In this document: one piece after another, positions 9,491-19,945 of the stretch
Layout of the letters: the number at the start of each line of letters is the position of its first letter
How positions within the stretch are numbered: the first letter of the stretch is position 1
Assembly (NCBI GenBank): GCA_964058805.1
Contig: CAXKVV010001118.1
Span: 1 to 26,888, forward strand
Origin: Schoenoplectus triqueter
Taxonomy: Eukaryota > Streptophyta > Magnoliopsida > Poales > Cyperaceae
Direction of reading: 5' to 3'
DNA length: 26,888 nucleotides
Program-made: the position numbers and the translations under genes
The notes under the pieces: generated by a model
What the model saw: the letters and a program-made list of their open reading frames with translations, nothing else
Database searches by the model: none
What the model was told of the DNA's origin: nothing

Positions 9491-10680
9491 AATTATCAAA
9501 TTATCCAAGTAAGATATACATCGTTCTTTAACTCAAGGAATCCAATAATGTCCAGCCCAATAAGAAGCCCAGCGATGATTCTCCTGTTGAATTATTTAAT
9601 TTAATAATTAAATTAATTTCAATAATTTCATAAACATATATGTGCTATAATTATATATTAAATAATTTCAATAATTTCAATTGACTGAAAACCAAATTAA
9701 AGGGATAAAATTAAGTATATTATCAGATAATATATATATATGTTATGAGAATTAAATCCTTAAATGTGTAGAAAACATATTTATAATTTTTATAATTTAG
9801 TGATGAACTAAATCTTATAAAATTACATATTAATATTACAAAATTATTAGTCTCCAGAGAATGCAATTAAATATATGTATAATTATCAAAGACAAGATAC
9901 AAAAATGGTTGAAAATCTTTGTTTCATTTAGTCCAAATGGTTATCTCCATTTTTATTTTGAATGGAGAGGAGTGCTGCATAAGCAAAATTGAGTTGCTGA
10001 TTCTCGAATTCTGTAGGCCACCAATGAATTCAATTCGCGATTGTAAAATCAAGTTCGCACATAGATTTCTAAGTTGATTTCTCTATTGAACATTAGGTTG
10101 CAAATTCCACCGGCCAAAGGATTATAATATCAACGCATCGGCATGCCATTGTGGCACGTAGTGATTGGATCTTTGTATATAAATAAAGATTGCATAAATT
10201 AAAATATCTATGGCAGTTACAATTGCTATAAATGACCATATATTTTGATCAAGAAAGAATGAATCATATACGATCAGGTATATACATGTATAAACAGACA
10301 ATTATACAGTACAGTTCAGTATTTTAGAATTTAAAATTTTTTAAAATAAGATATATAGAATTATTAAGACTTTTAATGTTGTATCTGTTTCTTTTGATCT
10401 CTCCATCGAATTAAAAAAAATACTATAAGAATTAAGAAGTTTTGTATTCAATAAAGTTATATATTTCTAGAAGCCCAAAATAATAAATTAAATATTTTTA
10501 AATTTAAATTTAATGATTCAATAGAGGATCTTAAAAATTAAAAAAAATTGATCCTTACAAACTTGCAAGCATTTAAACAAAGAGCGATCATTCACAAGAA
10601 AGGAAAAAAAAAATCAAAGAAAAATTAAAATAAAACCGGAGCAATTGATTATTTATTTATTTATTTTGAAGTGAAGTTGC
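9491..10680. other. AT-rich intergenic DNA, nothing recognised
   Basis: No supported exon was found. AATTTCAATAATTTCA-type short repeats occur at 9600-9680. Confidence 0.4.
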
Positions 10681-11034
10681 CTTTTATGTGACGTGCATAG
10701 ATAAGAACAGAACATGCCAAAGAACTTTCTACTTGTCCGAATATGCACATTTATGTAATGATAAAGTATGTACTGAGCAAGCCAATTGCCAACTTTCTAC
10801 TGGTTTCATTTTAATACTAGTTCACTCCTCGGTACCAGCACCTTACACGTACTCCTCTATGTGTCAAGTTATTACGAGTCAAGATACACGCGTCTTGTCT
10901 CCTTCTGGTACCACATTATCCTACAAGTACCGTTCCCATCCCAGCTTCAAAAAACACAGCTGAGTTGCAAATCACCATACGGCAACTAAGGATTTAGCAA
11001 GAGAAAAGAACGAACTTCTCATCAACCCACCAAC
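10681..11034 (+). promoter_or_regulatory. Promoter and 5' leader of the LEA gene, with ABA-type elements
   Basis: TGACGTGC at 10689-10696 contains an ACGTG core like ABA-responsive elements. ACACGCGT at 10886-10893 reads ACGCGTGT on the complement, the core of coupling element 3. Both suit an ABA- or drought-induced LEA gene. The open frames crossing this region (10688-10989) have no domain and are not called. Confidence 0.4.
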
Positions 11035-11426
11035 ATGGCATCACACCAGAAGGGGAAGGACAAGACTGGAAGCTGCATCGACGAGAAGACTGGTGCCACC
11101 AAGCAGACCGCGCAATCGGGCAAAGAATCTGGGCAGGTTGGCAAGGAGAAGACTGGCGGCATGCTACAACAGGTAATGCTGTAATACATCAATTCATTAA
11201 TAGCCACTAATTATTAATTACTCAGTCATAAGCCTCATAACATTAATAAGTAACTTTTCAAACCCAATAATGTCCTTGATTCGATGTATCGGATCGATTG
11301 TAGGCAGGGGAGCAGGTGAAAAATGTGGTGTTCGGGGCGAAGGATGCGGTGAAGAACACACTCGGTATGGGGGATGCTAACAAGAGAAATTTGAAAGGAG
11401 ATGCTGTGTCTGATGAGAAGAAGTGA
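11035..11426 (+). CDS. Small LEA-type stress protein (2 exons, 86 aa)
   Basis: Exons are 11035-11172 and 11304-11426, with a GT/AG junction and phase 0; the start is MASHQKGKDK and the stop TGA. The product is very hydrophilic, rich in Lys, Gln, Gly, Thr and Ala, with repeated DEKTGATKQ / KEKTGGMLQQ units. It then has GEQVKNVVFGAKDAVKNTLG, typical of the C-terminus of group 3 (LEA_4-like) proteins. It lacks a signal peptide and should be a soluble cytosolic or nuclear protein. Such proteins are disordered in water, fold as amphipathic helices on drying, and protect membranes and proteins in seeds or under drought, cold or salt stress. An AATAAA signal lies near 11622, about 195 bp after the stop. 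It is shorter than most LEA_4 proteins, with few repeats. One Cys (residue 14) is unusual for the class. Gene model strong; subgroup assignment moderate. Confidence 0.88.
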
Positions 11427-11621
11427 AGAACCAGTAAGCAGTACAGACTTCATTATATCTGTTTAGTGACTGTACTTGTTGTATATTGGTCTGTAAATCC
11501 GAGTCGATCGATCGGCAGCCGATTGGTAATCGTCGTGGACCCGTGGTGTGTGTTTTTTGTTGTTGTTGGGATATTAGTTTAATTTACCCAACTCTGTATT
11601 GCGTTTGAATTAATTAGTATG

Positions 11622-11627
11622 AATAAA
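11622..11627 (+). terminator. Polyadenylation signal of the LEA gene
   Basis: AATAAA within GAATAAAATG, about 195 bp after the stop codon. Confidence 0.5.
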
Positions 11628-11814
11628 ATGTAACTATTTTCCAAGTTCCATGATAAATGGATGATTTTCTTTTTTGAAGTAGCTGGTGAATAATCTACTA
11701 TGAAATTTTATTAAATCAAATTGAAAAAGAGTACAGATAGAATAGAAAAGTGAAAAGAAATGAAATACAAACATAGCTATACAAAAGAAATTAAAAAAAA
11801 ATAAAAGAAAATAA

Positions 11815-12205
11815 TCTTGGTGCGGTTTGAGCACCTCGTTGTAGCTCATCAACGTTCCAACGTTGGAGTAGGGAGGAGGAGAACCCATCACACCATAGCA
11901 CTCTAGTAACCACGTAGTAAACACTGTGCCATATCCCCTGATATGCTGACAAATAACTCGAGAGGGAGAAATGATGGGAGCAGGTCCATACCCTATTTGC
12001 TGACATCCATAATCCGAAATTGTCTGGGTCACATCACAATTTGTTGACAGCCATAACCCGATTTACTGACAGCACACAAAGGTCCTCAGGAGGTATGTAT
12101 AGTTTTTGCTCATCCTGGTCACTGAGTTTTGCTCTGAGTTTCGATCTGTCAACAAATTACCTAGAGATAGAAAGAGGGAGAGAGCAGTGCATATCCGGTG
12201 GATGA
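11815..12205. other. GC-richer patch with short repeats, unassigned
   Basis: This patch stands out from its AT-rich surroundings. It contains ATTTGCTGACATCCATAATC (11995), ATTTGTTGACAGCCATAACC (12039) and ATTTACTGACAGC (12061), at spacings of 44 and 22 bp, plus another TGCTGACAAAT at 11944. A 132-codon open frame runs on the - strand (11634-12032), but its product has no recognisable domain and a biased composition. It may be a fragment of a repeat element or an untranslated transcript region. Confidence 0.35.
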
Positions 12206-13380
12206 TTTTCAATTGTTGGAATATTGTTAGATCTTGTTGTTTAACTAACTTTTTTTTTTGTTTTTGGTTCTGAGATTATTGTTAACAAAGATTTTGTTGT
12301 CTGGTCTTAAATCTGAATGAAAGGGGGACGTCTCTAACGATTTCTTCCAGAATAATTTCAATTGAATTACGTATTATGTAGAAAGAGAAGGACAGATATA
12401 CCTTTTCTGTCAAAAACATGTATTTTTTCTCAAGGATTTATTTTCTCTTTTTTATTTTTTACTGGGTATTATAATTTTATTTTTACTAGAACTATAACTC
12501 TAATTTTTATCCCAACAATATAGTTCTTAAATAAATAATTAATAATATAAAAATTTATTAAATATAATATTTAATAAATTTCATATCCAAAAATATTTAA
12601 ACACAATATTTTAAAATGCTAAGTAATAGTAAATAATATAAATAAATATATAATAATAATCTATAAATAATTATATAGAAATAGTTGAATTTAAGAGTTA
12701 AGTTTTCTTTAAATATATTACACATTATTTTAATAAGTATATTGCACATTATTTTAAATGAAGAGAGAGAAATTATATGAAGAGAGAAATTATTTTATGT
12801 AAATCTAAAAAGATGAAAAGATTTAAATAAAATGATGATGTGATATATTTAAAATGTTTGAAATTTTAATTCTTTTTATGTATTAATAATTATATGATAT
12901 ATATAATATTTCACATATATGATATTTGATGAAGTCATAAATTTCTCTTTATTTTATTTTATTTTTATCACATGATATATTAAAATTTAAATTCTGAAAA
13001 CAAAAAAATATTTATGTAAATTCCAAAATACTTATGCAATCTTTTCACTTGTTCTCATCTTTATTTTGACAATTCCACAATAAAACGCAATCCATACTCC
13101 ACACAAATCAATTCCAAAAAACCTAACAAAGAAGTGTTACTACATACCACATAACTGGCCCAGGCAGGTTGAATGGGCTGGGAGTTGGGGTTGGACTGGA
13201 GCACGAGCGGTACATAATGAGACGCCTTGAACCCGGGGCGGACTTTAAATGGATGAACCAATAAAAAAATTATCATGTTAAATATATGAACCAAGTCAGA
13301 GAAGTTATTAAATTGCTGAGATGGTGAAATCACAAGAGATAATGAGAGATGAATTATCGGATTAGAGTTAGTAGAAAAAA
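12206..13380. other. AT-rich intergenic DNA, nothing recognised
   Basis: Extremely AT-rich from 12440 to 13020. CACATTATTTTAA recurs at 12721 and 12747, and GAAGAGAGA recurs just after that. An open frame at 13061-13333 (-) has no recognisable domain. Confidence 0.4.
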
Positions 13381-13386
13381 TATAAA

Positions 13387-13556
13387 CTATTATTATTCGA
13401 GCCGAATCGAGCTACAAGCCGAGGCAACCCTAACTCAAACTTAACTCATTTAACTATCAAGCCAGATTAGCTCGAACCAAATTAGCTCGAGTCAGATTAG
13501 CTCTAACAAAATTAACTCGAGCCTGAGTCGGCCCCAATTTTTTTGTGCAGCCCTAG
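13387..13556. mobile_element. Fragment of a hAT-like non-autonomous element (CTCGAGC-rich)
   Basis: This is a run of GAGCCGAATCGAGCTACAAGC-like words with repeated TTAGCTCGARY, ending in TTTTTTTGTGCAGCCCTA. CTCGAGC-type internal repeats with an end reading TAGGGCTGCACAAAA on the complement are typical of plant non-autonomous hAT-like repeats. The left end could not be placed. Confidence 0.55.
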
Positions 13557-13557
13557 C

Positions 13558-13963
13558 CAGGGGCGGATGTAGAATTTTGATCAGAAGGGCAATTATTGGA
13601 TTGTAATAGTTTATTGGGTTCAAATCCATTAACTAATCGGGTACTAAATAAAAAATTAATAATTTAATATATATTCTTATCTAATAAAAAACTATTAAAA
13701 TAATAATATTTTATATATTAAAAATAATAACAAAATAAAGCTCAAAGTAACATATAATCAAGTTGATGAAGAAAGTTTTCCTCTACGGAACTTTATATTT
13801 TGACATCTTTATATAATTATTTCATTATGCATGATATTAAATATTTTTCTCAATAAAAATAATTAGACAATTCAAGGGGGCAAAAAAATTTTTTAAGAAG
13901 GACAAATTACTAAAAATATTATCTAAAAGTACTATTTTTAAAAATTTGAGGATAGTTGCCCTA
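13558..13963. mobile_element. Second hAT-like non-autonomous element, inserted beside the first
   Basis: It begins CAGGGGCGGATGTAGAATTT, a form common at the ends of plant hAT elements, and ends AGTTGCCCTA. Flanks are GCCCTAGC (13550-13557) and ACCCTAGC (13964-13971), matching at 7 of 8 positions as expected for a slightly decayed 8-bp target duplication. GGGGGCA-type words near 13875 recur inside. No transposase coding is present. Confidence 0.55.
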
Positions 13964-13971
13964 ACCCTAGC

Positions 13972-14426
13972 TCTACAGTACTCTAATAATATTCTCTACA
14001 ATACAGCAATGCTGCTCTAATCGATTTGGTATCGATTGGTTATGTTCCTTTTTAATGAAATAAAATCATTAGAAGATCCTTCCATTATCCGGAATTCTGG
14101 ATCATAAGATTTTCATATCACCACTTAGGATGATATATTTTTATTTATTATTTACATCAAGATCAATCTTTTTCTTCACATTTTCAGCGATAAAAATATT
14201 TTTTTCTTCGAAATAATAACGAGACAGTTATTTTCATTGTTTTTTTATTAAATTAAGTAATAATATTTTACATTTACAAAAAAAAGTGGATATATTCTAC
14301 GTAAGTATACAAGTTTGTACATAGTGCAGTAAAGTTTTTGTTGAAAATATAAATTATTTATCTATTAATTTTGTACTAACTTATGTATCATCCGAATTTT
14401 TAGTTTATAGATATACTAAATATAAA
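13972..14426. other. AT-rich DNA between element fragments
   Basis: No gene recognised. TCTACAGTACTCTAATAATA at the left edge has weak inverted similarity to GTAGAGCTACTGTGTAG near 14600. Confidence 0.35.
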
Positions 14427-14601
14427 TATCAAATCGAGTCAATGTGCATGCATTGCCTCGTGAGCTAGTTTGAATAGTAACGAGCCGAACTTGAGCTAGA
14501 CTTTTCAGCTCTAAGCGTTTTATAAACTCGACTCGAATTTTTATGAGCTGAGTTTGAACTAAACCCGGCTCGCTTGGACTCGACTCATTTGTAGCCCTAT
14601 G
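14427..14601. mobile_element. Fragment of another CTCGAGC-rich hAT-like element
   Basis: Contains GAGCCGAACTTGAGC, AACTCGACTCGAA and CCCGGCTCGCTTGGACTCG, and ends CATTTGTAGCCCTA, the same end type as 13556. The left end is unclear. It is a relative, not a close copy, of 13387-13556. Confidence 0.5.
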
Positions 14602-15390
14602 TAGAGCTACTGTGTAGGGACCTTTCAAAATTAAATACTATATTATAGATATGACTTGGCACATTTCCCATAAAATGCCAAGCAACCTCCAGACAAATTT
14701 AGCAATGCTAAAACATATGACTTGGTAGATATGACATGACTTGGCACGATATGTGTAAGGTATGACAGTATGACATGGACGCCTGATAGATTATGTACAT
14801 CTAACTTTTTTTTAAAAAAAAAATAAGAAATTCTCTGATCTTATTTTCAGTAAAGTGAAATGAAAAAAGGGGGTTAAATTGATAATCCGGTTGATATGGA
14901 AGAATAATCAGCTAACCAAAAGTACCCCATGAAGTTCTGAACATTTATAGTCCTGATTTCAAAATGAATGTCGCATAATCAAATTTGGAATTAATACAAA
15001 AATTAAATTTATAATTTTATGACGTTCTATTTGTACATCTACATGACAAATAATATTTCAATCACCAAGTGAAATTAAAAATAGTAATTTCATTCAAATT
15101 AATTCACAACATTCAGCGGTTGCCTTGTGCTCCTTTACTATTTCACACACAGCGGTTCCCTGAACATTTTTGTCCACAATCGGTTGGCACTTGGTAGCGG
15201 CTCATCCCTCATCCGGTTCACGTTTGAGGTATGACAAAAGTCAGGATTTTCCTTTGATCACTGACACTGTGAGACCATACACAGGTCACAGGATGGAAAC
15301 ACCAGAAACGGGCTTGACCCAATCAAAGAAAGACGAATATCTAAATATAAGCCCATGTGGCCCAATCGAACCTTCTTATTTATATAGTGT
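14602..15390. other. Intergenic DNA, mostly unassigned
   Basis: GACTTGGCAC / GACTTGGTAGATATGACATG words repeat at 14650-14760. A GC-richer patch at 15110-15380 has an open frame (15170-15457) whose product I do not recognise. Confidence 0.35.
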
Positions 15391-15394
15391 TGTA

Positions 15395-15565
15395 AAAAAA
15401 CATGTGCGGGTCAAATCCGACCCGACAAACTCGTATTCGCACTACAACTGGACCTGATCCGTGTTCAAACCCGTTCTAACCCATATTCGGGAAAATCCAT
15501 GGGTCTATAACGGGTTACGATTATTTTTTTTTAAAAAACCATCTAAAATCCGTCCCGTCCTACCC
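15395..15565. repeat. GACCCG-rich repeat resembling the intron-2 element
   Basis: GCGGGTCAAATCCGACCCG, ACCTGATCCG, AACCCGTTCTAACCC and CGTCCCGTCC recall the interior of the 1813-2057 element. I could not find matching terminal repeats or a target duplication. Confidence 0.45.
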
Positions 15566-15609
15566 ATTAAAACAAAAGAAGAATAAATCGTTTTCCTTCC
15601 GAAAAGACA

Positions 15610-16326
15610 AGTTCGCTCAAATTTTTAGGGTAACGTTGAAGAATGGTTTAGCCCTACCAACCAGTAAACGCTCAGAAGATGCCAATAAATCAGATGAGCT
15701 CAACTTCTGCCCATACTACAGAGTGTTAGGTCATACGATCGAAGAATGCTGGATCTTCAAAGATTGGGTTGAAAAAGCTCATAGAAATGATGAAATTTAC
15801 CTAAAGGTTTCTTACAAAACCCCGCATCACACGAGCAGACCAACACGATTTCTCATGAGGAGGAGAAATGCCCAGATCGGCTGAATTGGGAAGAAATCGA
15901 GCAATGGACTATGTACTTATCAAATAAGTCGATTAAATTGCGCAAAACTCTTAAGAAAAATCCTGACATTAAATGGAAGAACGATATCACTCTAGTAGTC
16001 CCACCAAAGCTCAAAGTGTACTACAAAAGAGATCAGAATAAAGATCAAGACGCCAAAAAAAAAGACGAAGCATAGAAATGAAGAGAAACAAAAATGAAAG
16101 TGAAGAAATCTTAGGTGAATCATGCAATATCGTATATTATTTCGATCACGCTTAGAAGATATGCCGACATTAGAAGAAATTTTCTCCCAAAACAATCAAG
16201 GAGAAGCTAGCACCTCCGGAACCAAAATAGAAAAGTGTAAAATCATATTATTATCTGGGACATACGTTCATAAAAGATAAACTTCCAAAGACTCTGATAA
16301 AGATAAAGACAAAATGTAAAATAACA
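15610..16326 (+). pseudogene. Ty3/Gypsy gag relic, left part
   Basis: The frame at 15636-15884 contains FCPYYRVLGHTIEECW, a plant Ty3/Gypsy Gag-type nucleic-acid-binding motif with Cys, Gly-His and Cys spacing, followed by KDWVEKAHRNDEI. Downstream reading continues only through stops and frame changes, with Lys-rich words (KRDQNKDQDAKKKDEA) near 16030-16075. This is a dead retrotransposon fragment, not a gene. It is interrupted at 16327 by a solo LTR and resumes after 17734. Confidence 0.65.
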
Positions 16327-17734
16327 TGTAATATTTTAGAAATTAAAAGTAAGTTTATATGTTTTGACTATTTCATAAATTAAATAAGTGTAAATATTTT
16401 GGACTATTTCATAAATTAAATAAGTGTAAGGTTCAAATTATAAAAGTAAAAATAAAATGCAAGAAAATAAAAAAGGAGCCATGTTATCTGGTGAATTTAT
16501 CAAACCATATTAGTCTCTCTCACGGATAATATCCAGAAGGGAAAAAAAAACAAGAAGGGACAGATGACCTTATCACTTTTGACATGTGTCTTGTGTTAGA
16601 TAGTGACTACCTCATGATATAGTAACCTCTATCTCTACCAGGATGGAAAATAAAATAAGATAAGAGCAAATATATTGGTCTTTCTTCGAGTGACACGTTC
16701 TTATATGACTCAGCCGATCAGAGAAGCCTTGTATAAGAATCTCCTCTCTCTCGTCAATTAAAAAAAATGAAAAATAAAGAGAGATGATATGGGGAAAGGA
16801 AAGAGAAAACGCAAAAGAAAATAGAACAAGAAGGTAAAACCAATCTCTCTGTTAGCGATAAATAAAAGAATTGAAAAGATGAAATCGGAAACAGAGAAGA
16901 AAGAGTGAAACGAAAAAGAAGAAAGAAATTGAAAGAAAAATAAGGGACTAGCTAATCGAGACTTGAAATTAAATTGATGAACTTCAAGCCTTCAGGCATG
17001 ACTTGAGGAAAGGATTTGACAACACATCGTATAAGAGGTATCGCGGGTTGATTCAAGGAACGTCGTGTATCGAGTCAAGAATCAAAATCAAGTCGTAAAT
17101 CAAAATCATTTCATATCAGGTAACCGAACTTCTCTATAATTTATATTTGATTATTATCCGTTAATTGTACTATTGACTTGATTAGAATTGTGTGGATTGA
17201 GTTTTGACTTGTGATATGGGTCGATGATCTGAATTGTGTGAATTAATTAGATTTTGATCATTATATTGAATTGAATATTGAATGAGTGTTGATAATAGAA
17301 CTGATCAAATTATGCATAATTGAATATGTCGTAAGCTAACTCTTTCGTACTCCAAAAGGGAGGGTCCACACAACTCTGAAAGGGTTGTGAGTGGAAGATG
17401 GCTCTGTGGAGTTTCGCTTACTAGCGGATTTATGAGATATCCCCACTTATCATGATGGGTACGGTGTGTGATCTTTATGTGTTTATGCATAATTGCTCAA
17501 AATATATGCTTTAATGAATAATAATGAATTATTATTGTTTGAATGCTTTGAATGGAACTGTATTATTTATAATACTGTTATAGAGAAGCTACGTCGTTAA
17601 ATAACCTATTACTGAGCTTTATAAGCTGACTCTGTTTTGTTTTTTTTGTTATTTTTTTATTTATTGGCGACGCAAGGGTCATCGGATGAATGTAGAAGAT
17701 GTCGTCTCCGTAGCGTTTCGGTTGGGGCGTTACA
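16327..17734. mobile_element. Solo LTR (about 1.41 kb) inside the Gypsy relic
   Basis: It begins TGTAATATTTTAG and ends GGTTGGGGCGTTACA, so the ends are TG...CA with TGTAA/TTACA inverted ends. It is flanked by TAACA (16322-16326) and TAAGA (17735-17739), a 5-bp target duplication with one mismatch. A promoter-like TATAAGAATCTCCTCTCTCTC lies near 16732. The GGGGCGTTACA ending resembles Tekay/Del-type chromovirus LTRs. No internal coding follows on either side, so this is a solo LTR left by recombination. Boundaries are read by eye. Confidence 0.6.
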
Positions 17735-18558
17735 TAAGAACAAAAAGATAGAAGACATAACCAAGAGCACAGAGAAAACCCGACAAACGGTCGAAAAATA
17801 TAATGTATTAGCTCATGTGCACAAGATCCTAGCTTTATTAAGCATATTTAACGCGTTAATGATGTCACAAAACCTGTGAGAAATGTAATTCAGACATTAC
17901 AAGATCTCGAGAAATACAACTCCTACTTTATTGAACAAAACATGTAAGAAGCCTTATATACTGCCAAACGAGCAACGTGTATAAATTTCACTGATGATGA
18001 CCTTTTGATAGGTACTGTTAATTACAATCGCCCATTGTATATCACCGGGGATTGTGACGGACAGAAGATTAGTCACATTTTGATGAACGCGGGATCCTCG
18101 ATCAACATTATGCGCGTCAAGACATTGAAAGTCATCACATTAGATGTAAAAAAATCTATAAGATGAGAAGGTAATCATTCAATAATCATTCATAGTTTCA
18201 AATAAAATTTTCAAAAGGCCTTAGAAGCGATAATTCTAAATATGCAATGTGGTGGCTTGAAAGAACCAACCAAATTCTATATAATTGATGTCGAAACCTC
18301 TTATCGAGCGTTGCTGGGCCGATCATGACTTCATAGCAATCAAGTAGTACTCTCCATACTATACCAATGCCTCAAGTACATTGATAATGACAAACAAAAA
18401 AGAATTGACGGTGATATTAAACCGTTTGATGTGTATGAGATCAAGTTCAATAATACTAAGTATTTTTTGCCACAGTATGCTATTACACCAGTTCAAATAG
18501 CAAAAGAAACCACCAAAAAGCCCCTGGCTAGGAATTATGAAGACATAAGATCTTCATA
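17735..18558 (+). pseudogene. Ty3/Gypsy protease relic, right part
   Basis: 17740-17876 encodes a linker (KIEDITKSTEKTRQTVEKYN). The region 18000-18540 encodes an aspartic-protease-like domain with NRPLYITGDCDGQKISHILM followed by NAGSSINIM, then ETSYRALLGRS, LYQCLKYIDN and KPFDVYEIKFNNTKYFLPQY. The catalytic D-[AST]-G motif is changed to N-A-G (AAC at 18086-18088), and there are several stops and frameshifts. No reverse transcriptase follows, so the element is truncated. Confidence 0.75.
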
Positions 18559-19088
18559 GCCGAATTTTGTTAAATTATGTGTTATTTTTCTCTCTCTTAT
18601 TTTATTTATTTATTTATTTATTCTATAATAAATTTAATATTAAAATTCTGGAGAAAATACATCTGTATAACAACACATAAAAAGCTTAGAGGAACAGTTG
18701 AAACTTGAAAGATGCTTCGGAAGAGAGAAACAAAGCCGCTGCAACTATTTCTTCTCTTCAGATAGATGGAAATGCAATACAAATTCATTATGCCTAAACC
18801 AAACCCAACTATTTGATACAAACTACGATACACATAAATAAAAGCCGATAATAACAATTGTATCTTGGTGCCTCGTTTCATTCAATTTCTCTTCGTATCG
18901 TTCGATTTTCTTCGTCATTTCATCCGATGAGCTTAACTTTCTTCAGCGTAACACAAGTGATAAAAAAGAGTATTTATAACACGAAATGCTCGTACCAACT
19001 AGCTATTTATAACAAGAAAGATGCTCATTTTAATAAATATATCCATATCAGTGCCAAATGCCAATACGCTCTTGGAAGATATAAATAA
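18559..19088. other. Unassigned DNA after the Gypsy relic
   Basis: 18600-18625 is a (TTTA)n-like tract. Open frames at 18618-18881 (-) and 18858-19088 (+) have no recognisable domain and may be further decayed retroelement sequence. Confidence 0.3.
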
Positions 19089-19090
19089 AG

Positions 19091-19345
19091 GGTGAAGATC
19101 CATTGATAATTATCTATTTTAATAACCTTCACAATCAATTTTATATAAATTCATAAAAAAATTAAAAATGAAAAAAATACTTTACAAATATATTAGTATA
19201 ATAATTGTGTATGAAATTTAATACAATTTAAGTAACATTTGATATTCCTTAAACAATCTTCAAAATTATAAAAAATAACTTACTATTTAAATTTAATGAT
19301 CTTTGATGAAATTTTAAATGATACTCAAGTTAAATTTGAAACACA
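19091..19345. mobile_element. Diverged third member of the foldback family
   Basis: It starts GGGTGAAGATCCATTGATAA and then has TATTTTAATAACCTTCACAA, matching the terminal pattern GGGGGATCCATTGACAATGG ... TTTTGTCAATCTTGACAA at 7665. It also has ATGATCTTTGATGAA near 19300, corresponding to GATGGTCTTTGATGAA at 7868. The second arm is poorly preserved. Confidence 0.5.
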
Positions 19346-19945
19346 ATCAATCCATAAAAACATTTCGCTACACATTTGACATTTTGCAGTCCAATTTCCA
19401 CGTATGACAGAAATAAAATTGAAATTCCATGCCAGCTATATATTAATTTGAACTTGAAGCCATGCTAACAACGCCTCTATTCATGTCATTAGCATTTAAT
19501 GGTATTTGATGGAAATATCTTATTACAATTCTTCTTTTCCTTTCCGTCAGAAGACTTGAGTTTTGAAAGAAATGAGATTGCAAATAAGCTTGGGATGGGC
19601 ATTAAATTTACACGTCTGATCTTTCTATTTATCGAATTTAGTCTTCGACTTTTGGAGACTTAACTTTTTGGACTAAGGTTATTATTCCTTATTCCTTAGA
19701 GATATGCCAGATTTGTTTTTCTCCCTTCACTCCTTCAGTGCTTTCGTGACTCTTAACTGCTAAGGAAAAGCTTTACAAAAGGACCCTTTTACAATTCCAA
19801 TACTTTCTCAGGTTCTTAGCTTTTTTTTTTTTTGAGGAAATCAGGTTCTTAGCTTACTGCGCGTGCACAGTGAAAAAGAATCAGGTACGCTTGTCTTGAC
19901 TCTTGACTCAACTTGAAAGAGAGCGAGAGAGAGTGCTATGAGATC
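19346..19945 (+). promoter_or_regulatory. Upstream region of the TDP2-like gene
   Basis: AT-rich to about 19700, then the likely 5' leader. A (GA)n tract (GAAAGAGAGCGAGAGAGAGTG, split here as GAAAGAGAGCGAG + AGAGAGTG) ends about 10 bp before the ATG at 19946, a common plant 5'-leader feature. I cannot place the transcription start. Confidence 0.35.
19808..19855. repeat. 15-bp direct repeat flanking a poly-T tract
   Basis: TCAGGTTCTTAGCTT occurs at 19808-19822 and 19841-19855. Between them is an 18-bp insert of mostly T ending GAGGAAA. Confidence 0.85.

Noticed and set aside
10688..10989. Two overlapping + strand frames before the LEA gene
   Set aside because: No domain; the region lies where the LEA promoter and leader should be.
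11634..12032. 132-codon - strand frame
   Set aside because: No recognisable domain, a low-complexity Phe-rich end, and repeated words; kept only as an unassigned patch.
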